Notes: generated by a model from the letters alone, not told the origin. A stretch of 34,397 nt of DNA from Psilocybe azurescens (GCA_023853785.1 JAJIRX010000344.1:1-34397); one strand, 5' to 3'; counted from the first letter of the stretch, positions 1 to 10,393 are shown. Numbers and translations are program-made.

Positions 1-36
1 AAAATTAATAATAGCAATTATTTATATAATGTCTTA

Positions 37-59
37 GGAGATGAGCTTTGCTCATCTCC
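37..59 (-). other. Perfect hairpin near the Helitron 3' end
   Basis: A 10-bp perfect stem (GGAGATGAGC / GCTCATCTCC) with a 3-nt loop lies about 65 bp past the stop codon of the Helitron helicase, on the strand and side where a Helitron 3' terminal hairpin is expected. Read on the minus strand, the stem runs directly into CTAA, which would fit the CTRR end. In known Helitrons the hairpin normally sits 10-15 nt before CTRR and the next base is usually T. Here the end abuts the stem and G follows, so the exact terminus is uncertain. Confidence 0.5.
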
Positions 60-124
60 CCCTACATCCTCATAAAAAATAATTAATTTTATATAATACA
101 AACACTTTATATATTAAATACAAA

Positions 125-3040
125 TCAGTCACTATGGTCAATAGAAAGAACTTCTGGATATACTATATTTTTGTTAAACTTAATCCAGAGCTGTCATCCT
201 AAATAGCCTTGATGTTGTGCAGATGTTACTCATGAAATAGCAACATACAGTTGTCCATGTGCAAAGGTGAAGAAATAAGATTTAGTCCAACATAAAACAG
301 ATTGTCCTTGTGCTTTATTGATTGTCATAGCAAATTCCAGTTGCATAGGAAATTGTCATCCAGCAAAATTCAAATGGAACTTGTGTGTCTGTTGGTGTCA
401 GCCCAATCCGTGGAATAAACACTGTCTTCTCTGCTCTATCTCCTGTCAATAGTCGAACTTCCAAAACACATTTCCCCATTCTTGTCACAATCCCTCTTGA
501 TCCATTGCACACTCTCTCACTCACATTCAAATTCTGTAAAATCATAATAGGGCAACCAACTTTCAGTGTCTTTTGAAAGAAGACCTGAACAGTTGATTGT
601 GTTCAGATACTCCACTGGATACATCAAATTCCTTCACACCATGTCCCTGATTATTCAAATATGCTAGCACTGTGAAACAACTTTTTCTTCTCCAGGAAAT
701 TTGTTAAGAATAGTTTTGTTCAGATCATCCATCATCATTCCTGCTACACAGAATTGTCTGTTCAGCATAATATTTGTCATCATGCCCAGTGGTTCACTGG
801 ATTCCAGGATAAATTGTATCAATCAGAGATCCAACAGTATTATTGGCACATTTGAAATGATCAGGAAGTGTTGTGTTGTCAGATTCATCTGTATGTTTTC
901 CCAGACCAATATCCAACTGCCATTGTGCAAATTTCTGTTCTTCATCATGTGCTGTGTTCAGATGCATATTCTCAGTCAACTTAAGTACTTTGATGTGTCC
1001 CCAAAGTTGTGACCACTGCATGCATGCTCCAACAATTTGTGCTCTTGATCCTTTCACAACAACAGGAAGAATTTGTTTAAAGTCTCCACCAAACACAACA
1101 GTAAGTCCTCCAAAAGGCTTGTCACAGTTACAGATATCCTTGAAAGTGCGGTCCACAGCCTCATGAATATAACGGTTCTGCATAGGAGCTTCATCCCATA
1201 TCACCAAATCAGTATGTTGAATAAGCTCTGCCAAATCAGAAGTGCAACCAATACTGCATGTAGAGTCCTCATGAATGTTGATAGGAATTTTGAAAGTGGA
1301 ATGTGATGTCCAACCACCAATAAGAAGTAGAGATGCAATGCCAGATGAAGCCACACAAAGCACTATTTTCCTTCACCACACAGAAAGTAGCACAGTGTGT
1401 TGTACACATAAGTTTTTCCTGTACCTCCTGGACCATGAAGAAAGAAACATTGACCACTCCTGCTTTCAACTGCTGCCACAATAGTATCAAATGCTGAATG
1501 TTGCCCATGATTGAGTAGGAATTTGCTGTTGAGCCAGAACAGATTGATTGTCTCTGTCATAGTTTCTCTGCTCTGCAATCAATCTATTTCCTATAGCAGC
1601 AGCCCAATTTTCTTGAGGCAATGGCATTCCTGCAAACTCTTCAAGTTTTTGTTGGTAGTGCAAAGAAGTTGGTCAATGAGAAAAGGCCATAATCAAACAC
1701 TTGTGCTTCCAGTGGGGTTTTGTTGGATATGTTTGGAGATAAGAACATGTCGCAGATCATCACAAATTTGTCTCTAAATTGTTCCCAGAGTGCAGCAGGA
1801 TTTGATGGTGTGCAGTCTTGAAGAATAGTCACAAAAAGGTTACAAAGTTGTCGTCCACTTGCCATATATCCAGCCTCTTCCAGACACTGCTTCCACTCAT
1901 TATCATCCTCTAAAGTCCTTGATGTATACAGGCCTCACAAAATGTTTCATATACAGTGCCATCAACTGTTCGGAGATCAACAAAAGATGTAGCACCTTTG
2001 ACACAGGTCAGCAGAGTTCTGAGATAAAAGTGTGCTCCTGAACTTGGATGAGCATATGGTACATGCGCCCAATTGGAAATTGTTGCTTTCTTGGAGCCCA
2101 TTTGTGCTGCTTTCTCTTCCAGACAAATTTGGCAGGAAAATCCTGATAAAGTATTTCTGGCTTCCTCATATTGTATATTGGCTTTGAAATAAGCAGTGAG
2201 CTTGGTGTCTTTACCTGCATTGTGATCCAAAACCTCCTGAGCATTTAGTGTCTGGTCTTCATTCCATGTAACCATTTGTTGATCAGGCAAATGAATCTGA
2301 AGGTGAACAATAGGTGGATGTTCTTGGTGCATATGGAATTGGAAAATGTGCCAAAGTCCTTCACATGCAGAAACATATTGTGCATCAAGATACAGCTTGA
2401 CCTCATCTTGACAGCATCCAAACTGCATAGTAATGCGGTCATGCCTTTATAGACATATTTGTAGATATATTTGATGGCCTTGATAGAAGCAATGGATTCA
2501 ACATTGATATGGCAGCAATATTTCCAGATAAGATAACGGCAGTGAGCAACAACTAACGATTATCAACCTTTTTCCACCACCAATGTCAAACTCCTTTCCA
2601 GTGTCATGTCTTCTGAGATTTGCATAAGAGTCTTCATTAACAGTGATCTGGTTGCAATGAGGCTTGGGAAAACATTTTGAACATTTTCCATTCACATGAC
2701 ATTGAGCAGTGGTATCACCATTGCAGGGAGTATGGACCATGAATTTCTTGACCAATTCAAAGAGTTCTGGCTCTTCCTCTTTATCTGGAAATTCAGCTGA
2801 AATAAGGCTGTCAGCATCTTCAGGTGTGCAAAGCTTGTGGTCAGGATGCAAAAATACAATCATGTGCATATGTGGGAGGCCTTGCTTTTGAAACTCAATT
2901 GTCCACACATTTGCAACTGCTCTACCCATGATGCCATTTTTACAAATATCATTGAGCATCTCTTTCATTTTTGCATGAAAGACTCTGACCACCAAATCAG
3001 GACGATCAGAAGACTGTTGTCCAGGAAGAAGTGCCTCCAT
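125..3040 (-). pseudogene. Helitron Rep/PIF1-type helicase, 3' part (decayed)
   Basis: This is the downstream two-thirds of a Helitron transposase, which nicks and rolls out DNA (HUH Rep) and unwinds it (PIF1-like SF1 helicase). Reading leftward from 3040: ELLPGQ..DRPDLVVRVF-type Rep sequence, then the HUH motif in FQKQGLPHMHMIVFL (about 2850-2895), then the paired catalytic tyrosines in KYIYKYVYKG (about 2448-2475). The helicase follows with Walker A GPGGTGKT (about 1430-1455), Walker B DLVIWDEAPM (about 1185-1210), GGDFKQILPVV (about 1060-1090), a late NLN..E..CNG.RGIVTR block (315-545), FAHGQLYVAIS (about 220-255) and a C-terminal NIVYPEVL ending at a stop at 125. The pieces lie in three frames. 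One clear lesion is a missing A at about 1363, just after the Walker A segment, where GGAAAATAG creates a stop. There is also a frameshift at about 2435, directly after the tyrosines. The gene is dead but every key motif survives. Its 5' part continues beyond the insertion at 3041-6566. Confidence 0.92.
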
Positions 3041-3549
3041 CAGGAAAAGAGGTTTTATCCCAAAGAAATCTAGGTGTCTTTGAGCATCTTAGAGACTTTA
3101 AAGATGATAAAGACACAAAGCACCCTAAGCTCCTTTCAACGCCAAAGTGACATGGGAACAGTTTATCCAAAGCATTCCAAAGCAACCCAAATATTATCCA
3201 CAGGCCTCCCAAAGACCTCTCATAGACATCTAAAGCTACTTAAGGCATCTCTGACATCCACTGAGATGTCTTTTATTTCTCTTCAGGTTCACTTGAGACG
3301 CAGCATGGTAATGGCATCTTACAGAATTCAAGTATAGTAAAATGTATATATAATTAAAGCAAGCTCTCTACTATAGTGATATGCTAGTTGATTATATAAT
3401 CACAGACAGGGAAGAGGATATATAAAAATAATGTATAATAGAATAGATAGAATGTGGGGTAGTCTATCATCGTAATCTAAGATACTATAGCTAATGTTGG
3501 CATTGGGCCATTGGATGGGCACAGCAGGTTGAGGAAGGGAGAGGGCAAG

Positions 3550-3967
3550 TGTTACGACAAGTCTTTTTCTTTTTCATTTCTCTTTTCTTTTCTTTTCTTT
3601 TCCTTTTCTTTGTCATCCTTCACATCATTGATACATCAATGTATGTTCTGATGAACTTGCTTTCTATCATTCTACAAAACTCCATCATTTCTCTGATGGA
3701 TCTTCACTTCCATCTTTTATGATACATCTTTTGATGAGCGCTTGATCTGTTTCTTTTATTCTTATATACATCTGTTGATGAACATTCAATCTCGTTTCAA
3801 CTTGCTGTACAGTTCATAGTATTTATACCAGGAAGGATCCACTGTATTCTTTAGCTAGTTCTTGAGAATCCAACCTGCTTAACCTGCTCAACGAACTTGA
3901 ACTTGTTCTGTAAACGATTGGTGGTTAGATTACGCACACTGCGTGATTCTAACTTGAGATCGTAACA
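3550..3967. mobile_element. Solo LTR of a retrotransposon
   Basis: The ends are TGTTACGA and TCGTAACA, a perfect 8-bp terminal inverted repeat with the usual TG..CA. The pentanucleotide GCAAG flanks both sides (3545-3549 and 3968-3972) as a target site duplication. The first 70 bp are a CT-rich tract of TTTTC and TTTCC runs. No gag or pol sequence adjoins it, so this is a 418-bp solo LTR left by recombination between two LTRs. A similar start (TGTTACGG then a CT-rich run) appears at 34272. Confidence 0.9.
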
Positions 3968-4057
3968 GCAAGTGGTCTATAGACGTCAGGACCAGAGATA
4001 GTTGTCTATTACATGAGTTTTAGTGAGAAAAAAGTGGGGAAACGATAATCAAAACAT

Positions 4058-4800
4058 ACCTGTCAGAATTTAGCACCCTCATTCATTACTCCAAAAGGCA
4101 AGATGGTGGGATGAGTGCCACCAAATGTAAGCACAGGGAAATGGGCGGTGAGTCACTGGATGGCCAAATGAACGTGGCAAATGATACATCACCAATGCCA
4201 GTGCTGGGGAAAAAAACAGTCCTATGCAACCTGTTATGCACGTTGTAGTTAGTAAAGAGACAGAAGAGGGCTGTGGTATACTCACTTTCAGGATTTAGCA
4301 TTTCTATTCATAATGATGAAAGACAGAACAGTGGTGGCAATTGCGAGTGTAGGGTAGTGGGCATTAGACACACCAGATGACAAAGATGACAGGACTGTGA
4401 GCCATCCTCTGTGGTCTGTTGAAAGTATGGTTGTTAGCAAAAGAAAAAGGCAGGAGATGGACTGAACATATCTGTGCAGATGGGCGGCATGGTGTTTGAT
4501 GTGAGCTAGTCGCATACTCAGTTGCCACTGCATGTGGCATAAGCATGTGGCATGGTACACTGGAGGTCATGGTTATGGATTAGCAATAGAGGGTGGTGGA
4601 GAGGGTAATGGTAGTACTTACTGAGGTACTGCCATTATTACGCCATATGGGCACCATTGCCAGTTCTTGTTACTGTCAGGTGGTGTCAGCTTTACTATAA
4701 AAGGGAATGCTGGTACTTAGTATTAGCACAGTGAGTGTGGGGCAGTGAAAATGGCATCAACAACATTGGGCATCATTGACAATTATGAGGGTAAGGGAAC
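4058..4800. repeat. Diverged direct repeats, no gene
   Basis: Two blocks that begin alike (CTGTCAGAATTTAGCA at about 4063 and CTTTCAGGATTTAGCA at about 4285) are followed by loosely similar GTGG-rich text. The stretch ends in a short (GGT)n run at about 4800-4815. Short open frames here are scattered across frames and resemble nothing I know. I read it as old duplicated non-coding DNA inside the 3.5-kb element. Confidence 0.35.
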
Positions 4801-4850
4801 GGTGGTGGTGGTGGTGAATGAAGAACAAAGTTGAACTTCACAAATCACTA

Positions 4851-5165
4851 GGCAACAGCATGGGTATTCCCGTATATATCGGCCCTTTTAGCCATATTAA
4901 ATCTTTGAAATACCATACACATGAATTGCGCATTTTTTCCCATCAAAAAGAGTCCAAAAACAGCCAAATTGGTGGAGAAATGACTGAGATATGGCCTATT
5001 TTAATGCATTGCATACAATTGGCCATAATTCACTCAGTTTTGGCTTAAAAATTACGCTTTTGGACTTGTTTTGAAGGTGACAGGTAGGATGATTTTATCC
5101 GTCATTTTATCCGCACAATAACCGTTTATTAACCCGTACACAATACCCGAACCCGTGCCGTTGCC
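4851..5165. mobile_element. Foldback element D (palindromic MITE)
   Basis: The left end GGCAACAGCATGGGTATTCC pairs with the right end, reverse-complemented GGCAACGGCACGGGTTCGGG. The two halves are inverted copies of each other around a core like GAGTCCAAAAACAGCC..GAGATATGGCC. The nonamer ACAAATCAC flanks both sides (4840-4848 and 5167-5175), a probable target duplication. Outside it lies a further inverted pair, GTTGAACTTC and GAAGTTCAAC, so the element sits within another palindrome. It has no coding capacity. Confidence 0.75.
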
Positions 5166-5244
5166 TACAAATCACAGAAGTTCAACCTTTCACATGATGC
5201 ATGGGAAAATTTCCCAAAACTGATATGAAAAGTGATGTGACCAT

Positions 5245-5268
5245 ATCTACGAGACGCATCTCGTAGAT
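5245..5268. other. Perfect 10-bp inverted repeat
   Basis: ATCTACGAGA, a CGCA spacer and TCTCGTAGAT form a perfect hairpin between foldback elements D and E. It could be a terminator-like or transposon-derived stem. No gene next to it gives it a role. Confidence 0.6.
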
Positions 5269-5541
5269 CTTGTCACGCCCCTTTTAGGAAATACTGTCAC
5301 AACCAAAACACATCCCATCTTGTATAAGTTGTACTAAAGACAGGGTGAGTTAGAGCAACAGTGCTTGGTGAGAAGAATGTGGTAGTACATATCTTTCAGT
5401 TATCCAAGCTCTAAACAGGGATGTGAGAATGTGGTGGGTGGTGGAATGTTGAAAGGAGTTCACTCCACCAGGAATGGCGTAAGTAAACAAAAGCACAAAT
5501 GGAGAATGTCATGTGATTTACATTATTTATTTGCTTTCAAG

Positions 5542-5845
5542 GGCAACAGCATGTGTATTCCTGTGTATCAGCCCTATTATCCGTATCCAGCCCTTGTAAT
5601 ACCATACCCACAATCTGTGCATGTTTACCAATCAAAAGAGTTCAAAAATAGCCAAATCAAGCCAGAAATGACTGAGATATGGCCTATTTTAATACATTGC
5701 AAAATTGGCTGTAACTTACTCAGTTCTGGTTCAAAAATTATGTTTTGGGCTTGTTTTGAAGGGGACAAACAGAATTTTTTTATCCACTGTATCTGCGCTA
5801 TGTCCGGCTATCAACCCGTACAGAATACCCAAACCTGTGCTTGTC
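5542..5845. mobile_element. Foldback element E, related to D
   Basis: The left end is GGCAACAGCATGTGTATTCC. The right end, reverse-complemented, is GACAAGCACAGGTTTGGGTA. Internally it repeats the order seen in element D: GAGTTCAAAAATAGCC, then GAAATGACTGAGATATGGCC, then the inverted GGGCTTGTTTTGAAGG. The flanks share similar text (ACATTATTTATTTGC on the left, ACATTGAATTTGC on the right), which may be a diverged target duplication. D and E are in the same orientation, about 690 bp apart. Confidence 0.7.
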
Positions 5846-6002
5846 TAGGTTCACATTGAATTTGCCTTTTGCATATCTTTTCTTACCATGCAGCTACTAT
5901 TTTCCTGCAATCACCAGGCCCTGTGCCCCCTGTCTTATTCCATTATCTTTTAAATATCATGTTGTAGATGTAGTTTATTAAATTAGCTATGTACTTATCT
6001 AA

Positions 6003-6315
6003 GGAATGGCACGCATTTTTGAGCCCGTGCGGGTTATGGGTAATGGTACACACGGGTACAGGTACGGGTAACGATTTTCATACGCCGTGAGATTTCAAAC
6101 GAAGCTCTAGAACGTCCCAAACAGTTGAGAATTGAGTGAGATAGAAAGGAAGCAGTGAAATTCACTATTTCTGATCTATCTCCCTCATTTCTCAACCGTT
6201 CAGGTTGTTTTTGGGCTCGTTTTGACAGGTAAACCCGCCGAATTGCGGGTAGGGCTCGCCAAGGGTACAGGTACGGGTATAGCGCGAGATTCCCACAGGT
6301 TACCTGTGCCATTCC
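6003..6315. mobile_element. Foldback element C with GGGTAC-rich ends
   Basis: The termini GGAATGGCAC and GTGCCATTCC are perfect inverted repeats. Just inside, both ends carry GGTACAGGTACGGGTA. The middle is an inverted duplication of the same arm found in D and E (CAAACGAAGCTCTAG..GAGATAGA on one side, CAAAACGAGCCCAAAAAC..GAGATAGA on the opposite strand). CTATGTACTTATCTAAG precedes it and CTATACTTATCTAAG follows, a duplication of about 15 bp with a 2-bp indel. Confidence 0.75.
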
Positions 6316-6566
6316 CTATACTTATCTAAGATTTAATAATGCTATGCTCAGAAATTTCAAGAATGCTTTGTGGTAATTTAGAATTTTAGAAGACTCATAG
6401 AGAGCTTCAGAGAAATTTGAAATCTTGCAAAGACTGCTGAAAGCTTTGAGGAATCAGACTATTTCCAAAGACCACAAAAGACGTCCCAAAGCAGCCTAGA
6501 GTGATAAATGTGCTTTATAAAGGTTGTAATTACCTAAGACATTCTCAGGGCAAATCCCTTTTCCTG

Positions 6567-7828
6567 ATGTCTTTGATTTCTGGCCAGTTTGGGTTGGCAG
6601 TAGCAGTGATAAATAAATCAGCTCCATGAAAATAACAGTTGATAGCAAGAGCATCCTGGCAGTTCTGAATCATTTTTCATGTGCTTCCAGCAAAAGAAGA
6701 AGGCAAAATAGTCCTTTGGCCAACATTTGCACCTTCAGCATTAGGATCAGCTGCAATAGCTTCTTCTGCTGATTTTGTCTAACCCACCGTAATCTGTTTT
6801 GTTCTGAAGCTGCTCAACAGTCTACAATGAATTCCTGAAGAAGTTTCTGTGCCAAAAACAAATGTTGAGATTTATTTGTTTCTTCCCTTGGATGAAGACA
6901 ATAACGGAAATATTCTGTTTGTGAGATGTATTTCCACTTTTTGGTTGTGGAGCTTCATTAGCATCCTGATCCTGATCCTCATTAGGAGCCTGCTCAGCAG
7001 CTGGAGGATCATCATCAATTTCTGCAGCCTCATTAAAAGGAATGTTAGGATGCCAGCCTAACTGCCCAGTTGGAAAAGAAGAACATAATGAAGTGGAAGA
7101 TAAAGGGATGCAGTTCACTGATTGTTTCCAGCCTTTTCCAGCTCTTCGTCTCAGGACAATATCTCTGCCATTGGGATATACTTCATTGCCATCTCCAGGA
7201 AGGATTATAGCCACTTCATTGGATGCAGCTGATGGTTCATTATAGCATCTGCGATCAGTTTCACGTTCATAGCAAAGAGAAATTGTGCATTGCTGGTCTA
7301 TAGGCATGTTACGTGTTATTTTAAATGCTTGCTTGTATATCCGTGCACCTGAATGGGAACAATATAGCATATCCTGAAGAATGCTCATAGTAGTTCTATC
7401 CAGCCCAGAGTTTGCAGGATGCTGCATGCAAAAATTGAGAGCTTCAGCAGGATCAAAAATATATAGCTGAGCATATAAAGGTGTAACACCAATCTGAGGA
7501 AGAAGAGATCCAGCTCGATGTGTTAACCTTCCTTGGACTTTGAATACATAAGGTCCAGGCCTATTGTTAATTGCATGATCAACAGTGACTCCCAATGAGG
7601 TCATGGCTAAAGCATTGTTGTACTACCAGATATGACTGAGGAAGTTTTGGATTGGGGTACATTATTCCTAAGCAATGCATCTAATTCTTGAGGAGGATAA
7701 TCCAGCTTTGGAAGAACAATTTTCCCACTAAAGCAGCACATTCCAAATGTGGGAAAGCAATCAGATGAATGTGAAATGTGCTCTGCCATCTAGTGTAAAG
7801 CACCACACTTTGGACACTTTATATCCAT
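6567..7828 (-). pseudogene. Helitron Rep region, 5' part (decayed)
   Basis: This is the upstream part of the Helitron gene, interrupted at 6567. From 7828 leftward it reads MDIKCPKCGALH, then a stop where the family has Trp, then an FGMCCFSGKIVLPKLDYPP-type segment (7607-7789). Next comes a long frame (6822-7604) with TSLGVTVDHAINNRPGPYVF, a QLYIFDPAEAL block, DRRCYNEPS, VAIILPGDG, RDIVLRRR and GWHPNIPF. These follow the usual Helitron_like_N order. After a frameshift at about 6830 it continues as FIVDC, AASEQNRLRWVR, TILPSSFAGST, a stop, ADLFITATANPNWPEIKD and the insertion site. An acidic insert rich in E, D and Q at about 6960-7010 is unusual. The piece has at least two stops and two frame changes and cannot act. 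Confidence 0.88.
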
Positions 7829-8037
7829 TTCCCTAAATTATGAACTGGCCAGTCATGGCTAAAGAGCTTTCAGGCAGCAAGTAAAAGAGGTTGGGCATTG
7901 GGGCCTTGAGGCTGGAGAGGTGCAGGAAGTACAGGAAGAAGTATCTATTTCTTTATCAATATCATATTCAAACTCACAAAGACTTAAAAACACATACAGG
8001 AAAGGGTTGAGCATGGACATGATGACCACCTTGTTGT

Positions 8038-8450
8038 AGTGGCAAAAGATCTGTTGGAACAGCAGCTAAAAGCTGAGCCAAATTTTCTGGCAAATTATTA
8101 TACTGAATTCCATTAAATATAGCAGGCTGCAAAAAGGTGCAGGTGCAGGTTCAAATTCAAGTTCAGGTGCAGGTACAGGTGCAAGTGCAAGTGCAGCTAC
8201 AGGTGCAGGTACAGGTACAGGTACAGGTACAGGTACAGGTACAGGTACAGGTACAGGTACAGGTACAGGTGCAGGTGCAGGTGCAGGTGCAGGTGCAGGT
8301 GCAGGTGCAGGTGCAGGTGCAGGTGCAGGACAGACACGACACCTACCTCGTTGTAATGGTAAATGAGCTGGTGGAACAGCTGCTAAAAGCTGAGCTAAGT
8401 TTGCAGGTAAATTATTATACTGAACTCCATTAAACACAGCAGGCTGGAAA
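8038..8450. repeat. Duplicated block flanking the hexamer tract
   Basis: A block of about 80 bp ending in TTAAATATAGCAGGCTGCAA (8045-8137) recurs, ending in TTAAACACAGCAGGCTGGAA (8370-8452). Both contain AAAGCTGAGC and AAATTATTATACTGAA. The two copies lie either side of the hexamer array, so the array sits inside a direct duplication of about 315 bp. On the minus strand both copies encode the same peptide block. Confidence 0.85.
8137..8332. repeat. CAGGTA/CAGGTG hexamer minisatellite
   Basis: About 30 head-to-tail six-base units (CAGGTA or CAGGTG) are organised as a pure CAGGTA block followed by a pure CAGGTG block. On the minus strand they encode Pro-Val and Pro-Ala repeats. The plus strand is also open (Val-Gln repeats) simply because the units lack stops. 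Confidence 0.95.
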
Positions 8451-8800
8451 ATAGGAGCAGGAGCAGGAACAGCAGGAACAGGAAAGGCAAGAGAATTAAA
8501 AGCAGGAACAGAAACAGGAAGAGCAGGAGGAACAGGAACAGGTAGTGCAGCTAAAAGATCAGGAATTTCAAATCTTAGTGGTTCAATAGGGGGCATTTGA
8601 TCATGATGTGGGGTGCGACGGGCTTGAGGGGCTCTCCAGAGCACAGGCATCACATTCAGATCTCTGTGCAGCAATACGAACACAACTTGGAGTATTTGGA
8701 GGAGTTTCAGGCCTTTAAAAATACTGATCAGCTTGCTCTCTAAATCAAATAACATTAAAGAAAACATACATGATTCAGAAGTCTTATTTGAACAGCACAA

Positions 8801-9545
8801 TCACTACCACCACCAAATCCAAACACAGAAAAAGAGGGGGCAGGGTTCTGCAAAAGATGAGAAAGAACAGTCAGAATGGTTATTAGACTTATTACTAACC
8901 AAAGGAACACAGAAAACAGACTATGTAGAATTTAGAACAGTCAGAAATAAGGTCTAAGGACTTTTACTCACCAAAAAAAAGAAGAAAAAAAGTGAAGAGA
9001 GAGCAGAAAACTACAGTCTGCATGGGTTTGAGAACTTGCATAGAGCTAAAAGTGTCATAGAGCACTCACCAAAGCCAATAACCACTCAGAACAGCTTCAA
9101 TTTGGCCAAAGATGGCTAATAGATGTGTTATTCTCAGGATTGTAGACACAGAGGATTTTTAGGGTGTGTGGGATGAAAAGCAGCGTCACTGCAGCAAACC
9201 TCATGGTTGCTTCATGGCACCAAATTTGTTGTTTGCCATCAGCCACTTGTTGTTTATTTTAAAAGGCTCCCGCTCTGCGGGCTCTCAAAGTTCCCAGTTT
9301 AATTTACATTGTTTATTTCAAAAGGCCCTGCGACGTGAGCCCCAAAACAAAGCAGCCTGCTTAATAATAATTAGTCATGTGCTTAAGTAATTTGCTCCTT
9401 CCTTTTTAGAAAAACTGTCTCTTATATTATAGATTGATTGATATTGATATTGGTTGCCCATAGTTCACACATGACTTAAATCATCATCCACTGTGAGCAG
9501 TGTAGGTTATTGTATTCTTCTTTTTTGTTCCTGGAAACACTTTAA
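8801..9545. other. No gene seen; short direct repeat at 9248-9342
   Basis: AT-rich, with only short scattered frames. The Helitron 5' end (a TC start on the minus strand) should lie here or just beyond, but I cannot identify it. TTGTTTATTTTAAAAGGCTC (from 9248) recurs as TTGTTTATTTCAAAAGGCCC (from 9310), followed in each case by GC-rich text. Confidence 0.5.
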
Positions 9546-10205
9546 CATCCTAATTAGGGTATTAATTTGCACTTGAAAGAGTGGACTTTGTCTGCTATTA
9601 CCTGCCAAAGAAATTGTAATACAGCATGGTATTTTTGTATTTTATTAAAAATTACCAATCAAGTGGCATGTCAGGACCTTTAATATTCAGGTGCCCTTTG
9701 TAGAGGTATAACAAGGGTTGTAAAAATTTCAATTATAAATTGACTTTGAACTTTGGAAAGTACTGAGTATTTTATATGTGGGGGAAGCCTGGATTGTCCT
9801 TAAGATTACAAATTTGTGACAACCTACAAAATTGCTTTGTACTTCAAACTTGAAAGGAACTTTGCAGAGAAATCATGGGTATGCATTCTTCTACCAAGCT
9901 GCATTGAATTCTGCACCCACTCAAGTCAAGGCAACTTTGTAGATCATGATGTATTTGTGCTATTAAAGCCAATTCAGGTCTCCTCTTCATATAAAATATT
10001 TTTAAAATTCGAAGTTAACCTATACTTGAAAATTTTTACAACCCTAATTATGCATCTACAAAGGATTATTGAATATTTAAAATCCTGATGTAAGCTACAT
10101 AGATGTTCTGGGAAATTTTATCTACTTATGGTGGTTTTTTATATTCATACATGTAAAATACCCTGCCTTTGGCAGGTAATACAATTTAACACCTTAATTG
10201 GGAAG
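9546..10205. mobile_element. Long degenerate inverted repeat (foldback/MITE candidate)
   Basis: The arms at about 9546-9805 and 9957-10205 are reverse complements over roughly 250 bp, with point changes and small gaps. Matched landmarks are GGGTTGTAAAAATTTCAA against its complement at about 10030, TTTTATATGTGGGGGAAGCC against GGTCTCCTCTTCATATAAAA, and ATTACCTGCCAAAG against CTTTGGCAGGTAAT. The spacer is about 150 bp. No protein is encoded. A transcript would fold into a long hairpin. Confidence 0.75.
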
Positions 10206-10266
10206 CTGTCAAAATTAACACCCCAATTCAGAAACCTGCCAAAATTAACACCCAAATTGGCTGACT
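10176..10266. repeat. Three tandem ~30-bp units at the palindrome's right end
   Basis: The motif AAATTAACACCCCAATTCAG and its variants (AATTTAACACCTTAATTGGG, AAATTAACACCCAAATTGGC) occur three times in a row, separated by CTGYCA. A single inverted counterpart (CCTAATTAGGGTATTAATTT) lies at the left end near 9550. This is typical of repeated transposase-binding units at an element's end. Confidence 0.7.
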
Positions 10267-10393
10267 GTTGCAAAACAGCTGTTAATAATTGCTGGCCACT
10301 GAATTATAGTCCCTTATCTTTTCTTTAATCTGTCCCTCATCTCTCACCATCTAAATACTTCTGATTGTTTTTATATTTTGTAATCTATTCAAA

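Larger units (their letters stand above)
3041..6566. mobile_element. 3.5-kb TIR element inserted in the Helitron gene
   Basis: The left end reads CAGGAAAAGAGGTTTTATCC. The right end, reverse-complemented, reads CAGGAAAAGGGATTTGCCC. The first nine bases match perfectly and the rest are similar. The dinucleotide AT flanks both ends (3039-3040 and 6567-6568). Joining the flanks across one AT gives the minus-strand reading PEIKDMEALLPG, in frame and matching the usual Helitron order of NPNWPEI followed by LLPGQ. This fixes the boundaries. Both ends carry many short AAAGAC/AAAGC motifs (for example CCAAAGACC at about 3205 and 6466), typical of transposase-binding subterminal repeats. I see no transposase gene inside, so the element is non-autonomous or gutted. 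It hosts a solo LTR and three foldback elements. The superfamily is undetermined. Confidence 0.85.
8020..8720 (-). pseudogene. Pro/Ala/Val-repeat N-terminal segment upstream of the Helitron gene
   Basis: On the minus strand an open frame reads RAPQARRTPHHDQMPPIEP and then a Pro-rich linker. A block PAVFNGVQYNNLPANLAQLL is followed by a long (PA/PV)n run. Then comes a second copy, PAIFNGIQYNNLPENLAQLL, with a matching LPLQQGGHHVH tail. The CPKCGALH motif of the Helitron protein starts about 190 bp further on, so this is probably an expanded low-complexity N-terminal region of the same protein. It could also be captured sequence. The true start is not visible. Confidence 0.5.

Noticed and set aside
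8137..8433. Plus-strand Val-Gln repeat protein
   Set aside because: The hexamer repeat is open in several frames. The minus-strand frame fits the Helitron neighbour better.
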